NCBI GenBank assembly: GCA_963849115.1 | Contig: CAWKGK010000008.1 | Location: forward strand, 372,001 to 436,000 | DNA length: 64,000 bases | Source: JACDAL01 sp963849115 | Lineage (GTDB): Bacteria; Actinomycetota; CADDZG01; WHSQ01 | Direction of reading: 5' to 3' | Part shown: positions 9,037 to 17,863 of the stretch, one piece after another | Numbering within the stretch: position 1 is the stretch's first letter | Layout of the letters: every line of letters starts with the position of its first letter | Made by a program: the position numbers and the translations under genes | The notes under the pieces: generated by a model | Told to the model about the DNA's origin: nothing | The model's database searches: none | The model's input: only the letters and a program-made list of their open reading frames with translations

Positions 9037-10256
9037 GCGCGCTCCCCCGGGTCATCTCATCCGCCGCCGAGCTCGAGGTCGCCGTCGCCGGCGCACGGGC
9101 CTCCGGCCGCGTCGGGCTCGACACCGAGTTCCTGCGAGAACGCACCTATCGCGCCCGCCTCTGCCTGGTTCAGCTCGCCACCGCCGAGGAGATCTTCATT
9201 GTCGACCCGGTCTCGGGTCTCGATGTGGCGGCCGTGGCTGAGCTGGTCTCCGAACCCTCTGTTCAGGTGATCGTCCATGCGGGCAAGCAGGATTTCGAGC
9301 TCTTCTTCGACCGCTTCGGGGCCGTGCCGGCGAACGTTTTCGACATCCAAATCGCGGCCGGCTTCCTCGGCTACGGCGCCTCGCTTCCCTACGGACGACT
9401 CGTGGAGGCCGTCACCGGCCAAGCCCTCGAGAAGGGGGAATCCTATTCCGACTGGTGCCGGCGGCCGCTGACCGGGGCGCAGCTGCGTTATGCCTCAGAC
9501 GACGTGGCCTATCTCCTCGAGGTGGCAGACCGCCTCGAAGCGGATCTGGAGAGCCGTCGCCGGCTGGCTTGGGCACGGGAGGAGATGGCCTCGTTGGAAC
9601 AGGCCTCAGCCTACGAGAACGATCCCGAGCAGGCGTGGCGCCGGGTTGCCGGGAGGGGGAGTCTGAGCGGAAACCGACTCGGTGTGCTGCGCGAAGTGGC
9701 CGCCTGGCGTGAGCGCAGCGCGTCCCGCCGCGATCTCCCGAGGGGCTGGGTAATCAAGGACCCGACACTTGTAGAGATCGCCCGGCGCGCCCCCAAGGAC
9801 ATCAGGGGGCTCGAAGCGATTCGAGGACTGAGCCCCAAGGAGGCCGAGCGTTCTCAGAAGGCCTTGCTGGAGGCGATCGCGAAGGGACGCTCCCATGCCA
9901 TCGAGGCCGAGCGTCCGGCACCCTCACGGGTGGCACAAAAGAGGGCCCGTTTGCTGTCGTCACTGGCCGATGCGGTGGTTAGGGCACGCTGCGAGGATGC
10001 AGGGGTCGCCCCCGAGCTCGTTGCTACCCGCTCCGAGCTGGAGTCGCTGCTTTCCCTCATCGTGGCGGGCTCCCTGAAAGGGAACGACTACCGCATACTT
10101 CAAGGATGGCGCCGTGAGCTGGCCGGTGAGGCGGTGCTTGCAGTCGCCGAGGGCAGGATCGCGGTGAGGTCCTCGGATCTCCCGCCCTACATCGAGGAAG
10201 TGGAGTTGGAGCCGGGGCGCCAAGGGCATGGCAGAGGTGGCATGTTCCGGGAATGA
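9033..10256 (+). CDS. rnd: ribonuclease D (DEDD exonuclease with HRDC domains)
   Basis: A 407-residue 3'-5' exoribonuclease that trims tRNA and other structured RNA 3' ends. Exonuclease motif I is GLDTEFLRERTYRARLCLVQ, motif II lies in VIVHAGKQDFELFF, and motif III is RYASDDVAYLLEVADRL. These are the DEDDy residues. The rest (about 200-380) contains HRDC-like helical domains, including DPTLVEIARRAPKDIRGLEAI. The TTG start at 9033 overlaps the dehydrogenase stop (TTGA). Confidence 0.9.
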   Translation: MSALPRVISSAAELEVAVAGARASGRVGLDTEFLRERTYRARLCLVQLATAEEIFIVDPVSGLDVAAVAELVSEPSVQVIVHAGKQDFELFFDRFGAVPANVFDIQIAAGFLGYGASLPYGRLVEAVTGQALEKGESYSDWCRRPLTGAQLRYASDDVAYLLEVADRLEADLESRRRLAWAREEMASLEQASAYENDPEQAWRRVAGRGSLSGNRLGVLREVAAWRERSASRRDLPRGWVIKDPTLVEIARRAPKDIRGLEAIRGLSPKEAERSQKALLEAIAKGRSHAIEAERPAPSRVAQKRARLLSSLADAVVRARCEDAGVAPELVATRSELESLLSLIVAGSLKGNDYRILQGWRRELAGEAVLAVAEGRIAVRSSDLPPYIEEVELEPGRQGHGRGGMFRE

Positions 10257-10295
10257 CAGAGAGCGAAGAGGTGCAGCCGAGATGAAGACGCGTTG

Positions 10296-11324
10296 ATGGT
10301 AGACGACGAGGAGCGCATAGCACTGTTTCTCGACTTCGAGAACCTTGCTTTGGGGGCACGGGACCGGGGGGAGAAGCTCGACATGGCGGTCATCATGGAC
10401 GCGCTTACGGAACGGGGCCGGGTGGTGGCAAGGCGCGCCTATGCCGACTGGAATCTCTTCTCCGAGTACAGGCAGGGCCTTCTCTCGCAGCGGATCGAGA
10501 TGATCGAGATCCCTCAGCGCGCCGGCATGGTGCGAAAGAACGCCGCCGACATCAAGCTTGCGGTCGACGCACTTGAGGTCGCCTTCCAACGCGATTTCGT
10601 GACCACCTTCGTGGTCGGCTCGGGAGATTCCGACTTCACGCCTCTGGTGCTGAAGCTCCGAGAGCTCAACAAGCGTGTGATCGGGGTCGGAGTCGAGGGA
10701 TCAACCTCCGAGCTGCTTCCGGGCGCCTGCGATGAGTTCCTCTTTTACGAGCGCCTGTTGGGCCCCGGCACCGTACGGTCTGCTCCCCGAAAGCGCCGTA
10801 AGCCCGACGACCCCGGCGACACCGAGGAGGCGCAGGGCTCAGAGCTATCCGAGATCTCGCGGCTCGTGACCAGCACTCTCGGGGGCCTGCAACGCAGCTC
10901 GAATGCTCCCGTGTTGTCCTCGAGCATCAAGCGAGCGATCAAGAGGAAGGATCCCACCTTCTCGGAGGGCGATCACGGTTTTCGGACGTGGGGGGAGCTT
11001 ATGACCCATCTCCAGGACTCGGGTGTCGTGGAGCTACGCAGCGGCTCGGCCGAGGGTGACCCCACCGTCGATTTCCCCTCCAACGGCGGGGGGCAGGCGC
11101 ATGCCTTCGAGCTGTTGCGAGAGGTGGTCCACGAGCTCGAGCAGAAGAACGGGTCCCCCATGTTGTCCGGGCTCAAGAACGAGCTTCGCAAGCGTCAGCC
11201 GACGTTCTCCGAGAAGGAGTTCGGCTATGGGGGGTTTCTGCAGTTCGTGAAGGCCGCCGCGGCCAAGGGCGTGATCGATCTCGAGTGGGACGACGTCGAC
11301 GAGGACTACTACCTGACCACCTAA
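10296..11324 (+). CDS. NYN domain protein with two OST-HTH/LOTUS domains
   Basis: A 342-residue protein. Residues about 5-150 form a NYN (PIN-like) nuclease fold: ALFLDFENLALG, VDALEVAFQRDFVTTFVVGSGDSDFTPLV and GVGVEGSTSELL, with acidic residues where a metal site is expected. Two LOTUS/OST-HTH repeats follow. The first is around 190-255 (SSIKRAIKRKDPTFSEGDHGFRTW...), the second around 265-340 (LKNELRKRQPTFSEKEFGYGGF). LOTUS domains bind RNA, so an RNA-guided nuclease is plausible. A TTG at 10293 is an alternative start. The family is widespread but its bacterial role is not established. Confidence 0.88.
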   Translation: MVDDEERIALFLDFENLALGARDRGEKLDMAVIMDALTERGRVVARRAYADWNLFSEYRQGLLSQRIEMIEIPQRAGMVRKNAADIKLAVDALEVAFQRDFVTTFVVGSGDSDFTPLVLKLRELNKRVIGVGVEGSTSELLPGACDEFLFYERLLGPGTVRSAPRKRRKPDDPGDTEEAQGSELSEISRLVTSTLGGLQRSSNAPVLSSSIKRAIKRKDPTFSEGDHGFRTWGELMTHLQDSGVVELRSGSAEGDPTVDFPSNGGGQAHAFELLREVVHELEQKNGSPMLSGLKNELRKRQPTFSEKEFGYGGFLQFVKAAAAKGVIDLEWDDVDEDYYLTT

Positions 11325-11386
11325 CCAACTGTTTCTATGGGGGCCTCAGAGTGCCCAAAAGGGTACCCGCAGACGCTCAAAACCGG

Positions 11387-11599
11387 TTAGTAGCCCTGGT
11401 TGCCTCCGTCCGAGTCCGTGGCCTTGTCCTTGGCCTTGTCGGCCTCCTTCTTTATCTTCTTTCCGGCCTCCTCGGCCTCCTTCTCAACCTTGTTTCCGGC
11501 GTCGTTGACGGCCTGCTTGGCCTCTCCGCACGCCATCAAGGCGCCGCCCGGCAGCGCCAGGGCCGCGGCCAAGGCCCAGCTGCTCAATCCCTTTTTCAT
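11387..11599 (-). CDS. small putative lipoprotein, Lys/Glu/Ala-rich
   Basis: A 70-residue protein: a short Lys-containing N-terminus, a hydrophobic stretch and a lipobox-like LMAC near residues 21-24, followed by a charged helical tail (KQAVNDAGNKVEKEAEEAGK...) ending in Gly/Asn. A clear ribosome binding site (GGGAGGT) sits 5 nt before the ATG, which argues that this small gene is real. The tail resembles amphipathic stress-type or entericidin-like peptides. No specific function can be assigned. Confidence 0.65.
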   Translation of the reverse strand: MKKGLSSWALAAALALPGGALMACGEAKQAVNDAGNKVEKEAEEAGKKIKKEADKAKDKATDSDGGNQGY

Positions 11600-11698
11600 T
11601 TCAGACCTCCCTCTCGTTTGGTTCTGACCGGCATTCCCCTTTGACGGAAGTGGCCACGTCCAAGGTTGCCGAGTGGTCCCCGGCCCCCGGCAGCGCCC

Positions 11699-12862
11699 TC
11701 AGGAGGGACCGGAAGATGATCGTGTCTCCGCCTCCGGGTCGTCGGCCTTCAGCTTAGGCGCCAGCCCCGCCGAGTTCGACACCCAGCGCGGAGAGCTCTG
11801 CGAGGCTCTCTTACCCGGGGGCTGACGGAGCCAGGTCCGAGCGATCGCCTTGGTGAAACCCCATGCGTAGCGCATCGTGGTCGGCTTCTTCGTGAGTCCC
11901 GAAGCGCGCCGTCGCAGCGTTATCGGGACCTCCGATACCCTCAAACCCCGGCGCGCCGCCTCCAGGATCATCTCGGACACATAGAACTGGTCCTGGCGCA
12001 GGTCGAGGCGCTGGAGAGCCTCGGCCGTTACTGCTCGATAACCGTTTGAGGGGTCCGAGACCGAGGTGCGCGAGAGGCCGGTGAGAAGCTTGGAATAAAG
12101 CATGACACCGTGCTTGCGAACGCTCGATTCGACCTCGAAGCTTCCCAGCGTCCTCGAGCCCTGGACCATGTCGGCCGCCCCCTCGAGCAGGGGGGTCACG
12201 AGCCGTTCCATCTCAGAGGGATCGTGCTGTCCGTCGGCGTCGATCGTCACCACGATCCGGGCCCCGGTCCTGAGAGCGGCCTGGTAGCCGAGCCGCACCG
12301 CTGCCCCCGATCCTCGCCGCAGGTCCCGCCTGATCACTGCGGCCCTCAGCGCCCGAGCCGTCGCCTCGGTCTCATCCGTGCAGCCGTCGGCGACCACGAT
12401 GGGCACCACCGGAAGACCGCCGACGATGGTCGGCATCTCGCTCAAGACAGTTGGGAGGTTGTCGGCTTCGTTGAACGCCGGCAGCACAACCACGCAGGCG
12501 CCGTCCGCCGGCGCCACCCCCTCCTCTTCCAGACGCCGCAGCGCCATGTAATCGACGAGATCCCCGATCTCGTCGGAGAGCTGGTCCTCGCGCGAGAAGC
12601 CTCGGAACACGAGCGCCAAAGTGAACAGGTTCAAGATCACGAGCAGGCCGATGATTCGCGCCCGTTCTTGGCCGGGCTTGAAACCGAGGGGGGTGAGAAA
12701 GGAGTCGAAGGTTCTCGGCGCCAGCGCTGCGATGGTGAGTCCCAGGACCACCAAGAGGGCGGCCACCAGCTCCCCGCGCCGGAGCTGGCCCTTGCGATAG
12801 CGGAATATCGCAAAGACGGCCAGCAGCAGGGCGACGACGGCGCCGAAGATCCTCAGACCCAT
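11699..12862 (-). CDS. family 2 glycosyltransferase with N-terminal DUF2304-like membrane domain
   Basis: A 387-residue membrane-anchored glycosyltransferase. Residues 1 to about 105 hold three hydrophobic segments of the DUF2304 type. Residues about 120-330 are a GT-A fold of the dolichyl-phosphate mannosyltransferase/GT2 class: VVVLPAFNEADNLPTVLSEM, VADGCTDET, the metal-binding TIDADGQHDP and DPSNGYRAV. The C-terminal 40 residues are polar and low complexity. It probably loads a sugar onto a polyprenyl phosphate, which would suit the GT-C-type membrane protein encoded 30 nt upstream on the same strand. Confidence 0.88.
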   Translation of the reverse strand: MGLRIFGAVVALLLAVFAIFRYRKGQLRRGELVAALLVVLGLTIAALAPRTFDSFLTPLGFKPGQERARIIGLLVILNLFTLALVFRGFSREDQLSDEIGDLVDYMALRRLEEEGVAPADGACVVVLPAFNEADNLPTVLSEMPTIVGGLPVVPIVVADGCTDETEATARALRAAVIRRDLRRGSGAAVRLGYQAALRTGARIVVTIDADGQHDPSEMERLVTPLLEGAADMVQGSRTLGSFEVESSVRKHGVMLYSKLLTGLSRTSVSDPSNGYRAVTAEALQRLDLRQDQFYVSEMILEAARRGLRVSEVPITLRRRASGLTKKPTTMRYAWGFTKAIARTWLRQPPGKRASQSSPRWVSNSAGLAPKLKADDPEAETRSSSGPS

Positions 12863-12892
12863 GGTCTTAGTGTCCCACCCGCCGCGGGCGGA

Positions 12893-14356
12893 TCACGACT
12901 GGCGACGCCTGGGGACAGGATCGGCTCTTCTGGGCCCGGGGGCCCACCTTCTCGCGAGCCGGGTTGCACCGAGGGCTCCGGCGGCGCCGGCCAGCGGCAG
13001 CGCAGGAAGAACGTAGCGGTAGTGATAGACGGTCGTGACTACCGGCGCCAGCAGGGCGACCACGGTGAGGAGGCTGAAAAGGAGACACGCGACCGCCTGG
13101 TGATCATCCCGCCATCTTTGCCGAAAAGCCCCAGAGCCTGCCAGCCCGGCGAAGAGCAGAGCACCCAGAAGAGGACCGTACGTGTAGACCACGCCCTGAT
13201 AGAGGCGCAGGGCGGCGGCGGGGCCGGGGACGATCCGGAACTCGGCCAGCTCCAGCCGGGGCGGTGCGGAGCCACGCAGCGCCCTCACCACAGGATGGGG
13301 GTTGACGTCTTCCAGGGTTCGTGGAAAGCGCCAGCGAGCTACATAGGGTTCCTGGCTGGGCGGAGAGCGCGCCGCGAAGAAACGCAGCCAGTCGCTGCCG
13401 ACGGCGCCGGCGTACTGAAGCGGCTTCGCGATGATCATGCGGCGCGAGAAACTCAGGAAGATGTGGTTCGCGTCGGGCGACTCGATCAAGTCTCGAGGCA
13501 CCTCCAGTGCCCAGAAGCCTCTGTTGGCGAACCCTTGTCGAGGGGGGTGCTTGATGCAGAGATCTGCTTGAGACGGCGGAACCTCGACGCCCTCGCAGCT
13601 CGCGAAGCTCGCCACCCGCCCGTACAGAATGAAGCCGTTGCGGTTGGTCAATCCCCAGCTGCCCTCCGCCACTCGGAACCAGGTTAGGTAGGCGACCAGA
13701 GGCAGGACAAAACCGAGCGACAGGCAACAGACCCGCAGCCATCCGAAGCGCCGAACAACTGCGAAGAAAAGGACCGGTCCGATCAGCGCGAGTCCAACGA
13801 AGCGGGTTAGCCCAGAGAGCGCCAGGAGGGCGCCGACTGCCGCGAGAGCCGCAGGGTGCGGCTGAGCTCGCCACAGTAGAACGGCGGCGGCGGACACTAC
13901 CAGCGCGTCGAAGAGCGTCTCCGTGAGCACGTATTGCTCAATAATGAGTTGATAGCCGTCGAGCAGGATCGGAGCGGCGCCCAGAGCGGAGAGGTTGGCG
14001 CTTGCTCCGAGCCTCCTAAGCAAGACATAGAGGAGGAGTGCGACGGCCATACCGATGGCGTGCTGAATGAAAGGGACGAGGGCGAGATTGTTGAGCGCCA
14101 AGGCCGGTTTGATCACAGTGGGATAGAGGGAAGGCCGCAAGCCCGAGGGGGATCCATGGAGCGCCTGTCTCAGGAACGCGATCGTGTCCCTCTGAAGAAG
14201 CAGAGCCGGTTGATAGGTGAAGAAGACGACGATCCGCAGAAGCGTCCCCACGGCGAAGAGCGTGGTGAAGAGGAAATTTTCCCGCAGCAGCTCGGCCCCC
14301 CTCGCAAGCGGCCGGCTCCGGTTGATTGCTCGAGTCGTGACCGAGGCTGAATCCAC
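12893..14356 (-). CDS. GT-C-like integral membrane glycosyltransferase (putative)
   Basis: A 487-residue polytopic protein with GTG start. After a first membrane segment comes an early loop (FTYQPALLLQRDTIAFLRQA) with the Asp/Arg arrangement seen in ArnT/PMT-type GT-C enzymes. About nine further segments follow, then a large soluble portion around 230-370 and final segments ending in an Arg-rich tail. It is co-directional with the GT2 gene, so it may use a polyprenyl-phosphate sugar to modify a wall component or protein. Family assignment rests on topology, not on a conserved signature. Confidence 0.6.
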   Translation of the reverse strand: MDSASVTTRAINRSRPLARGAELLRENFLFTTLFAVGTLLRIVVFFTYQPALLLQRDTIAFLRQALHGSPSGLRPSLYPTVIKPALALNNLALVPFIQHAIGMAVALLLYVLLRRLGASANLSALGAAPILLDGYQLIIEQYVLTETLFDALVVSAAAVLLWRAQPHPAALAAVGALLALSGLTRFVGLALIGPVLFFAVVRRFGWLRVCCLSLGFVLPLVAYLTWFRVAEGSWGLTNRNGFILYGRVASFASCEGVEVPPSQADLCIKHPPRQGFANRGFWALEVPRDLIESPDANHIFLSFSRRMIIAKPLQYAGAVGSDWLRFFAARSPPSQEPYVARWRFPRTLEDVNPHPVVRALRGSAPPRLELAEFRIVPGPAAALRLYQGVVYTYGPLLGALLFAGLAGSGAFRQRWRDDHQAVACLLFSLLTVVALLAPVVTTVYHYRYVLPALPLAGAAGALGATRLARRWAPGPRRADPVPRRRQS

Positions 14357-14439
14357 GGAAAGACTTTCTCACCCCAATTTCTACATCGATAGACGATTGG
14401 GCTCGACCGCAGCGAAAGCTTGAACCGAAGGCTCGGCCG

Positions 14440-15234
14440 TCACGCCGAAGCGAGAGCTCTCATGCTGACGATGCCGACGAGCTTTCCATCCTCCAATACC
14501 GGAAGATGACGGAACCCGTGGGCCATCATGAGAGACAGGGCGGCTCCGGCGGTGGTGAACGGGGTGATGGTGCGGGGCTTGCGGGTCATGCACTCGCGCA
14601 CCGGCGTCGTCCATGGAACGAGCCCATTGGCGACGGCCCGCATGAGGTCTCTCTCGGTGACGATGCCGGCAACGCGACCCTCGTCCATGACTATGGCGGC
14701 ACCGACACGCCGCTCCATCATCGCCTGGGCAGCCTTATCCAGATACGTCTTAAGCGACACCGAAATGACGTCTGGGATCATGCAGTCGCCGACTCTCTTG
14801 ACGCGTGTTGCACTTTCAGTGTCCTCGTCGTTCGAGCCTTCAACGCTCCTTTGGGCGCCGATTTGCTGGAGGACTGCGCCGAGCAGATCCCTTATCGACA
14901 GCACTCCGGCGACCGTGTGGTCATCGTTGACGACAATCAGGTGCCTGAAGCCTTCAACGTGCATGCGAGTAGCGGCCTGCATGGCGTCTACCGAGGGAGC
15001 GAGCGTGAAGGCGTTCTTAGTCATGTGGGACTCGATGGGGCTGGTACTCGGATCGGCTCCTCCGGCCAGCGCGAACAAGAGATCGCGCTCGGTAAAGATC
15101 CCCGGTGCCTCGCCCTCCGATGCAACTACCACCGAGCCCACCCCATGCTCCGCCATCCGCTCTGCAGCCAATCGCAGGCTGCGGGAAGGCTCGACGCTCA
15201 CCACCGAGCGATGGACGAGCGTGGCGATCTCCAT
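14440..15234 (-). CDS. protein with four CBS domains
   Basis: A 264-residue protein made only of two Bateman modules. CBS1/2 occupy about residues 1-120 (GSVVVASEGEAPGIFTERDL, then RHLIVVNDDHTVAGVLSIRDLL). After an acidic linker, CBS3/4 occupy about 145-264 (AAIVMDEGRVAGIVTERDLM, then RHLPVLEDGKLVGIVSMR). Such modules bind adenosine ligands and report energy charge. The ATG overlaps the phosphoribulokinase stop (TAATG), so it is translationally coupled to the kinase and may sense AMP/ATP for this pathway. That role is inference. Confidence 0.87.
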   Translation of the reverse strand: MEIATLVHRSVVSVEPSRSLRLAAERMAEHGVGSVVVASEGEAPGIFTERDLLFALAGGADPSTSPIESHMTKNAFTLAPSVDAMQAATRMHVEGFRHLIVVNDDHTVAGVLSIRDLLGAVLQQIGAQRSVEGSNDEDTESATRVKRVGDCMIPDVISVSLKTYLDKAAQAMMERRVGAAIVMDEGRVAGIVTERDLMRAVANGLVPWTTPVRECMTRKPRTITPFTTAGAALSLMMAHGFRHLPVLEDGKLVGIVSMRALASA

Positions 15235-16145
15235 TATCCGTTGTCCTTCGCGCTCGCCGTCTGAGCCACCAACAGGAGCTGAGTCAGGGCCAGGGATTCG
15301 GAGCGGCGCATCTTTTCGCCATCCTGGAAGCTCCCGATCGCATCGCGTTGGAGGTCGTGGCCGTCAAGCCCCATGCCTTCCCAAATGATCTCCTCCACCG
15401 TGGCGGACACATCAGATGGCATCGAGCCCTGAACCTCCATGACGTCGGCGGGCTTGCCGCCATCGCGCGCCAGCGAGATTCGAATGGGCTCGAAAGAGCG
15501 GACACGCGTCTTTTCTGCCAGCTCCATTAGATAGGGATGCGGAAGCACCGGTCTCAACACAACTCGAACGTCCAGCGTGGTGGGATCCACATCGAGGGAG
15601 GGACCGGAGGGATGGAATCGAACCACTATGTCCGCCTGCTCGCGCTGCGGCCGAATGAAGGCTTCCGAATCGGGCTCACGGCGATCCAGATCGGCTAGTA
15701 CCTGCTCCTCCTCGTAGTTTCGTTTCGTGCAGTCGCGGGTTATCTTCCATCTACGGCGCAGGTCTTCGGGAGGATCCAAGTAGACCTTGACGTCGAAGCA
15801 GTGACGCAGCGCCTTGGTGTGGTAAGGGAGCAAACCCTCGATGACGACAATGTCGCGTGGTTCGATGAGCTCGGGGGCCTCGAGTGTCCCGTGGCTGTGG
15901 CCGTATACCGGCTTGAGGATCGGCTCTCCTGCGGCCAAGAGCTTCAGGTGCTGCTCCATGATCCCGATGTAATTGCACTCGGGGTTTAGGGGGGTGATGG
16001 TGAGCTCCTTGCGCTGCTCCCGGTCATAGCGGTGGTAGTCGTCGACGCACACTGCAGTGACGCGGTCCGCTCCGAAGACATTGACGATCCCCCTCGTCAA
16101 GGTCGTCTTTCCTGCCGCGCTATCACCGACGATGCCGAGCATCAC
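15234..16145 (-). CDS. phosphoribulokinase/uridine kinase family protein
   Basis: About 303 residues. The Walker A motif GIVGDSAAGKTT is at residues 4-15, followed by DDYHRYDREQR, PLNPECNYIGIMEQHLKLL, KPVYGHSHGT, the Walker B-like IVVIEGLLPYHT and REPDSEAFIRPQREQADIVV. This is the actinobacterial phosphoribulokinase-like type, which phosphorylates ribulose 5-phosphate or a related substrate. The start is GTG 16145 or ATG 16142; upstream in-frame sequence overlaps the aldolase gene. No RuBisCO gene is in the window, so a Calvin cycle cannot be claimed. The gene is sandwiched between class I aldolase and the CBS protein in one operon. Confidence 0.85.
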   Translation of the reverse strand: MMLGIVGDSAAGKTTLTRGIVNVFGADRVTAVCVDDYHRYDREQRKELTITPLNPECNYIGIMEQHLKLLAAGEPILKPVYGHSHGTLEAPELIEPRDIVVIEGLLPYHTKALRHCFDVKVYLDPPEDLRRRWKITRDCTKRNYEEEQVLADLDRREPDSEAFIRPQREQADIVVRFHPSGPSLDVDPTTLDVRVVLRPVLPHPYLMELAEKTRVRSFEPIRISLARDGGKPADVMEVQGSMPSDVSATVEEIIWEGMGLDGHDLQRDAIGSFQDGEKMRRSESLALTQLLLVAQTASAKDNG

Positions 16146-16198
16146 CGGCCTGGTCCGAGTGGCGGCAGCGCGCCCTCTTTCCTCGACCGCGCCCGGGC

Positions 16199-17215
16199 TC
16201 AAGAGTGTTCCATATTGGCAGAGTACTTGCCTGCCCGTGCCAGGCTCGTGAGCTTGATCCTGTGGTGGAAGGCATCTTGGCCGGCGCCGAAGTTCGACTC
16301 CTCGCCTTTCCAAGCGTCGAGCGCCGGTTGCTGCAGGGCGCGAGCAAACGAGAAGCTGAGTTCCCAAGGGTGAGGACCCAGGTTGTTCATCGCGTTTAGG
16401 TGGGCCGTGGCATGGCGGCTGCTCTGTCCTCCCGAAAGGAACACGATTCCGGGAACGGCCGCGGGAACGACGTCTGTCAAACAGCGGACGGTCTGTCGGG
16501 CGACCTCCTCGACGCTCGCCTGCAGATGGCAGTCGTTACCGGGCAGCACCATGTTGGCCTTCAGCAGCATCCCGTCGAGCATCGCGTGCTGGGAAAACAG
16601 CTCGTCGAAGAGGGCATGGAGTGTCTGCGCGGTGACCTCATAGCAGCGCTCGATAGAGTGATCACCATCCATGAGAACCTCGGGCTCAACGACCGGGACT
16701 ATGCCGGCCTCTTGACACAGGGTCGTGTAACGAGCCAGAGCATGGGCGTTGACGCCGATGCAATATCGGCTCGGGAGACCGTCGCCGATCGCAATCACGG
16801 CACGCCACTTGGCAAAGCGCGCACCCAGCTCCCCATACTCGTTCAAGCGATCGCGTAACCCGTCGAGCCCTTCAGTCACCTTTTCATTGGGGGCGCCGGC
16901 TAGATCCTTAGCGCCCGTGTCCACTTTGATGCCGCAGATGATGCCGTCGCGCTGAAGCTGTTCGGGGAACGGCGTGCCCTCAATGGTCGTCTGCCGGATG
17001 GTCTCGTCGTAGAGGATCACGCCGCTGATGTGCTCGGATGCACCCGGGGTGGTCGTGAGCATGCTGCGGTAGAAGCGCCTCGCCTCCTCGGTGTCCGCGA
17101 TCCCGTTGCTCTCCAGACGCTTGGAGAGCGTCGGCGTGCTCTCGTCGGCGGCCAAGATCCCCTTGCCCGGCGCCACGAGGGCAGAGGCGGTGGAGCGTAG
17201 CCGGTGAGCGTCCAT
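16199..17215 (-). CDS. class I fructose-bisphosphate aldolase
   Basis: A 338-residue Schiff-base aldolase interconverting fructose 1,6-bisphosphate with the two triose phosphates. The N-terminus has APGKGILAADES, the Schiff-base lysine is K219 in MLLKANMVLPG, and FLSGGQSS gives the phosphate-binding region. It ends in a tyrosine-containing tail. The ATG at 17215 was chosen because GGAAGGGAG sits 5 nt upstream; a longer open frame to 17287 overlaps the neighbouring gene. Class I enzymes are the minority type in bacteria. It heads the aldolase-phosphoribulokinase-CBS operon, with about 54 bp between its stop and the kinase start. Confidence 0.93.
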   Translation of the reverse strand: MDAHRLRSTASALVAPGKGILAADESTPTLSKRLESNGIADTEEARRFYRSMLTTTPGASEHISGVILYDETIRQTTIEGTPFPEQLQRDGIICGIKVDTGAKDLAGAPNEKVTEGLDGLRDRLNEYGELGARFAKWRAVIAIGDGLPSRYCIGVNAHALARYTTLCQEAGIVPVVEPEVLMDGDHSIERCYEVTAQTLHALFDELFSQHAMLDGMLLKANMVLPGNDCHLQASVEEVARQTVRCLTDVVPAAVPGIVFLSGGQSSRHATAHLNAMNNLGPHPWELSFSFARALQQPALDAWKGEESNFGAGQDAFHHRIKLTSLARAGKYSANMEHS

Positions 17216-17261
17216 TTGAGCTCCCTTCCGAGGTGCTGCCAGCCTGTTCCGGTCTTTGAGT

Positions 17262-17837
17262 CTATGGGGGCGGCCCCGACCTTGCACTCCCCGGAGGGAT
17301 TAGACGAAGCGTGATCCCCACGTCGTAGACCGGCCATCCGCCGTCGGAGGCCCTGGCTGCCGGATTGAGGACGTGCTCTTGAACCGAGCCCGGACTCACG
17401 AGATGTATGACCCAGCTCCCGCGCAGCAGCAGGGCGTCTGCGATCAGCCGCCGATGGCAGTGCCACCACAGGGTCTCCGCGCACATGACCGCAGGCAACT
17501 CATTCACCGCAGCCTCTTCGAGCGCCTCCAGGGCGGCTCGGAACTCGGCGGTGTCCATATGGTCGGCGTAGGAGCGAAGGGATCGGTTGCGCCATGCCGG
17601 GTGGCGGCTGTTCTCGGCCCCCGAGCGGCGCCCGCCGAGCTCTTCCCCTCGCCATTCGTAGCCGAGCCCTGCAGCCATCAGGGATTGCTCCAGCGCCGTT
17701 CTGGAGAAGTGGGGATGCCGGCGGGAGCCGGGGAAGCGACGGACATCCACAAGCCGGCGGACACCAGCGCTCTGGAGCATCTCGATCAGCTCTTCGGAGG
17801 ATCTGGTGCCATGCCCGATCGTGTGGACGAGGGCCAT
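17262..17837 (-). CDS. DUF488 domain protein
   Basis: A 191-residue protein of the DUF488 family. Typical features are the N-terminal TIGHGTRSSEELIEML, LVDVRRFPGSRRHPHFS, and the cysteine motif MCAETLWWHCHRRLIAD. Function is unknown; the Cys/His motif has led to suggestions of nucleic-acid or metal-linked activity. It is divergent from fpg with only 26 bp between start codons, and the two appear to share one symmetrical -10 box (17845-17851). Confidence 0.88.
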   Translation of the reverse strand: MALVHTIGHGTRSSEELIEMLQSAGVRRLVDVRRFPGSRRHPHFSRTALEQSLMAAGLGYEWRGEELGGRRSGAENSRHPAWRNRSLRSYADHMDTAEFRAALEALEEAAVNELPAVMCAETLWWHCHRRLIADALLLRGSWVIHLVSPGSVQEHVLNPAARASDGGWPVYDVGITLRLIPPGSARSGPPP

Positions 17838-17844
17838 GGCGGGC

Positions 17845-17851
17845 TAACCTA
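17845..17851. promoter_or_regulatory. symmetrical bidirectional -10 box TAACCTA (DUF488/fpg)
   Basis: TAACCTA reads as TAACCT on the plus strand (towards fpg) and as TAGGTT on the minus strand (towards DUF488). On the minus strand it ends 8 nt before the DUF488 ATG at 17837, implying a near-leaderless transcript. On the plus strand it ends 13 nt before the fpg ATG. The whole intergenic gap is 26 bp, so both promoters must lie inside it or in the genes. Confidence 0.5.
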
Positions 17852-17863
17852 ATGGTCCGTCAT

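Noticed and set aside
12110..13687. Long plus-strand open frame (525 codons) opposite the two glycosyltransferase genes
   Set aside because: It is antisense to clear GT2 and membrane-protein genes, has low-complexity Arg/Gln/Gly composition and no family motif; a GC-rich shadow frame.
15234..17215. Calvin cycle operon
   Set aside because: Only an aldolase and a phosphoribulokinase-like gene are present; no RuBisCO, and such kinases occur in non-autotrophic actinobacteria.
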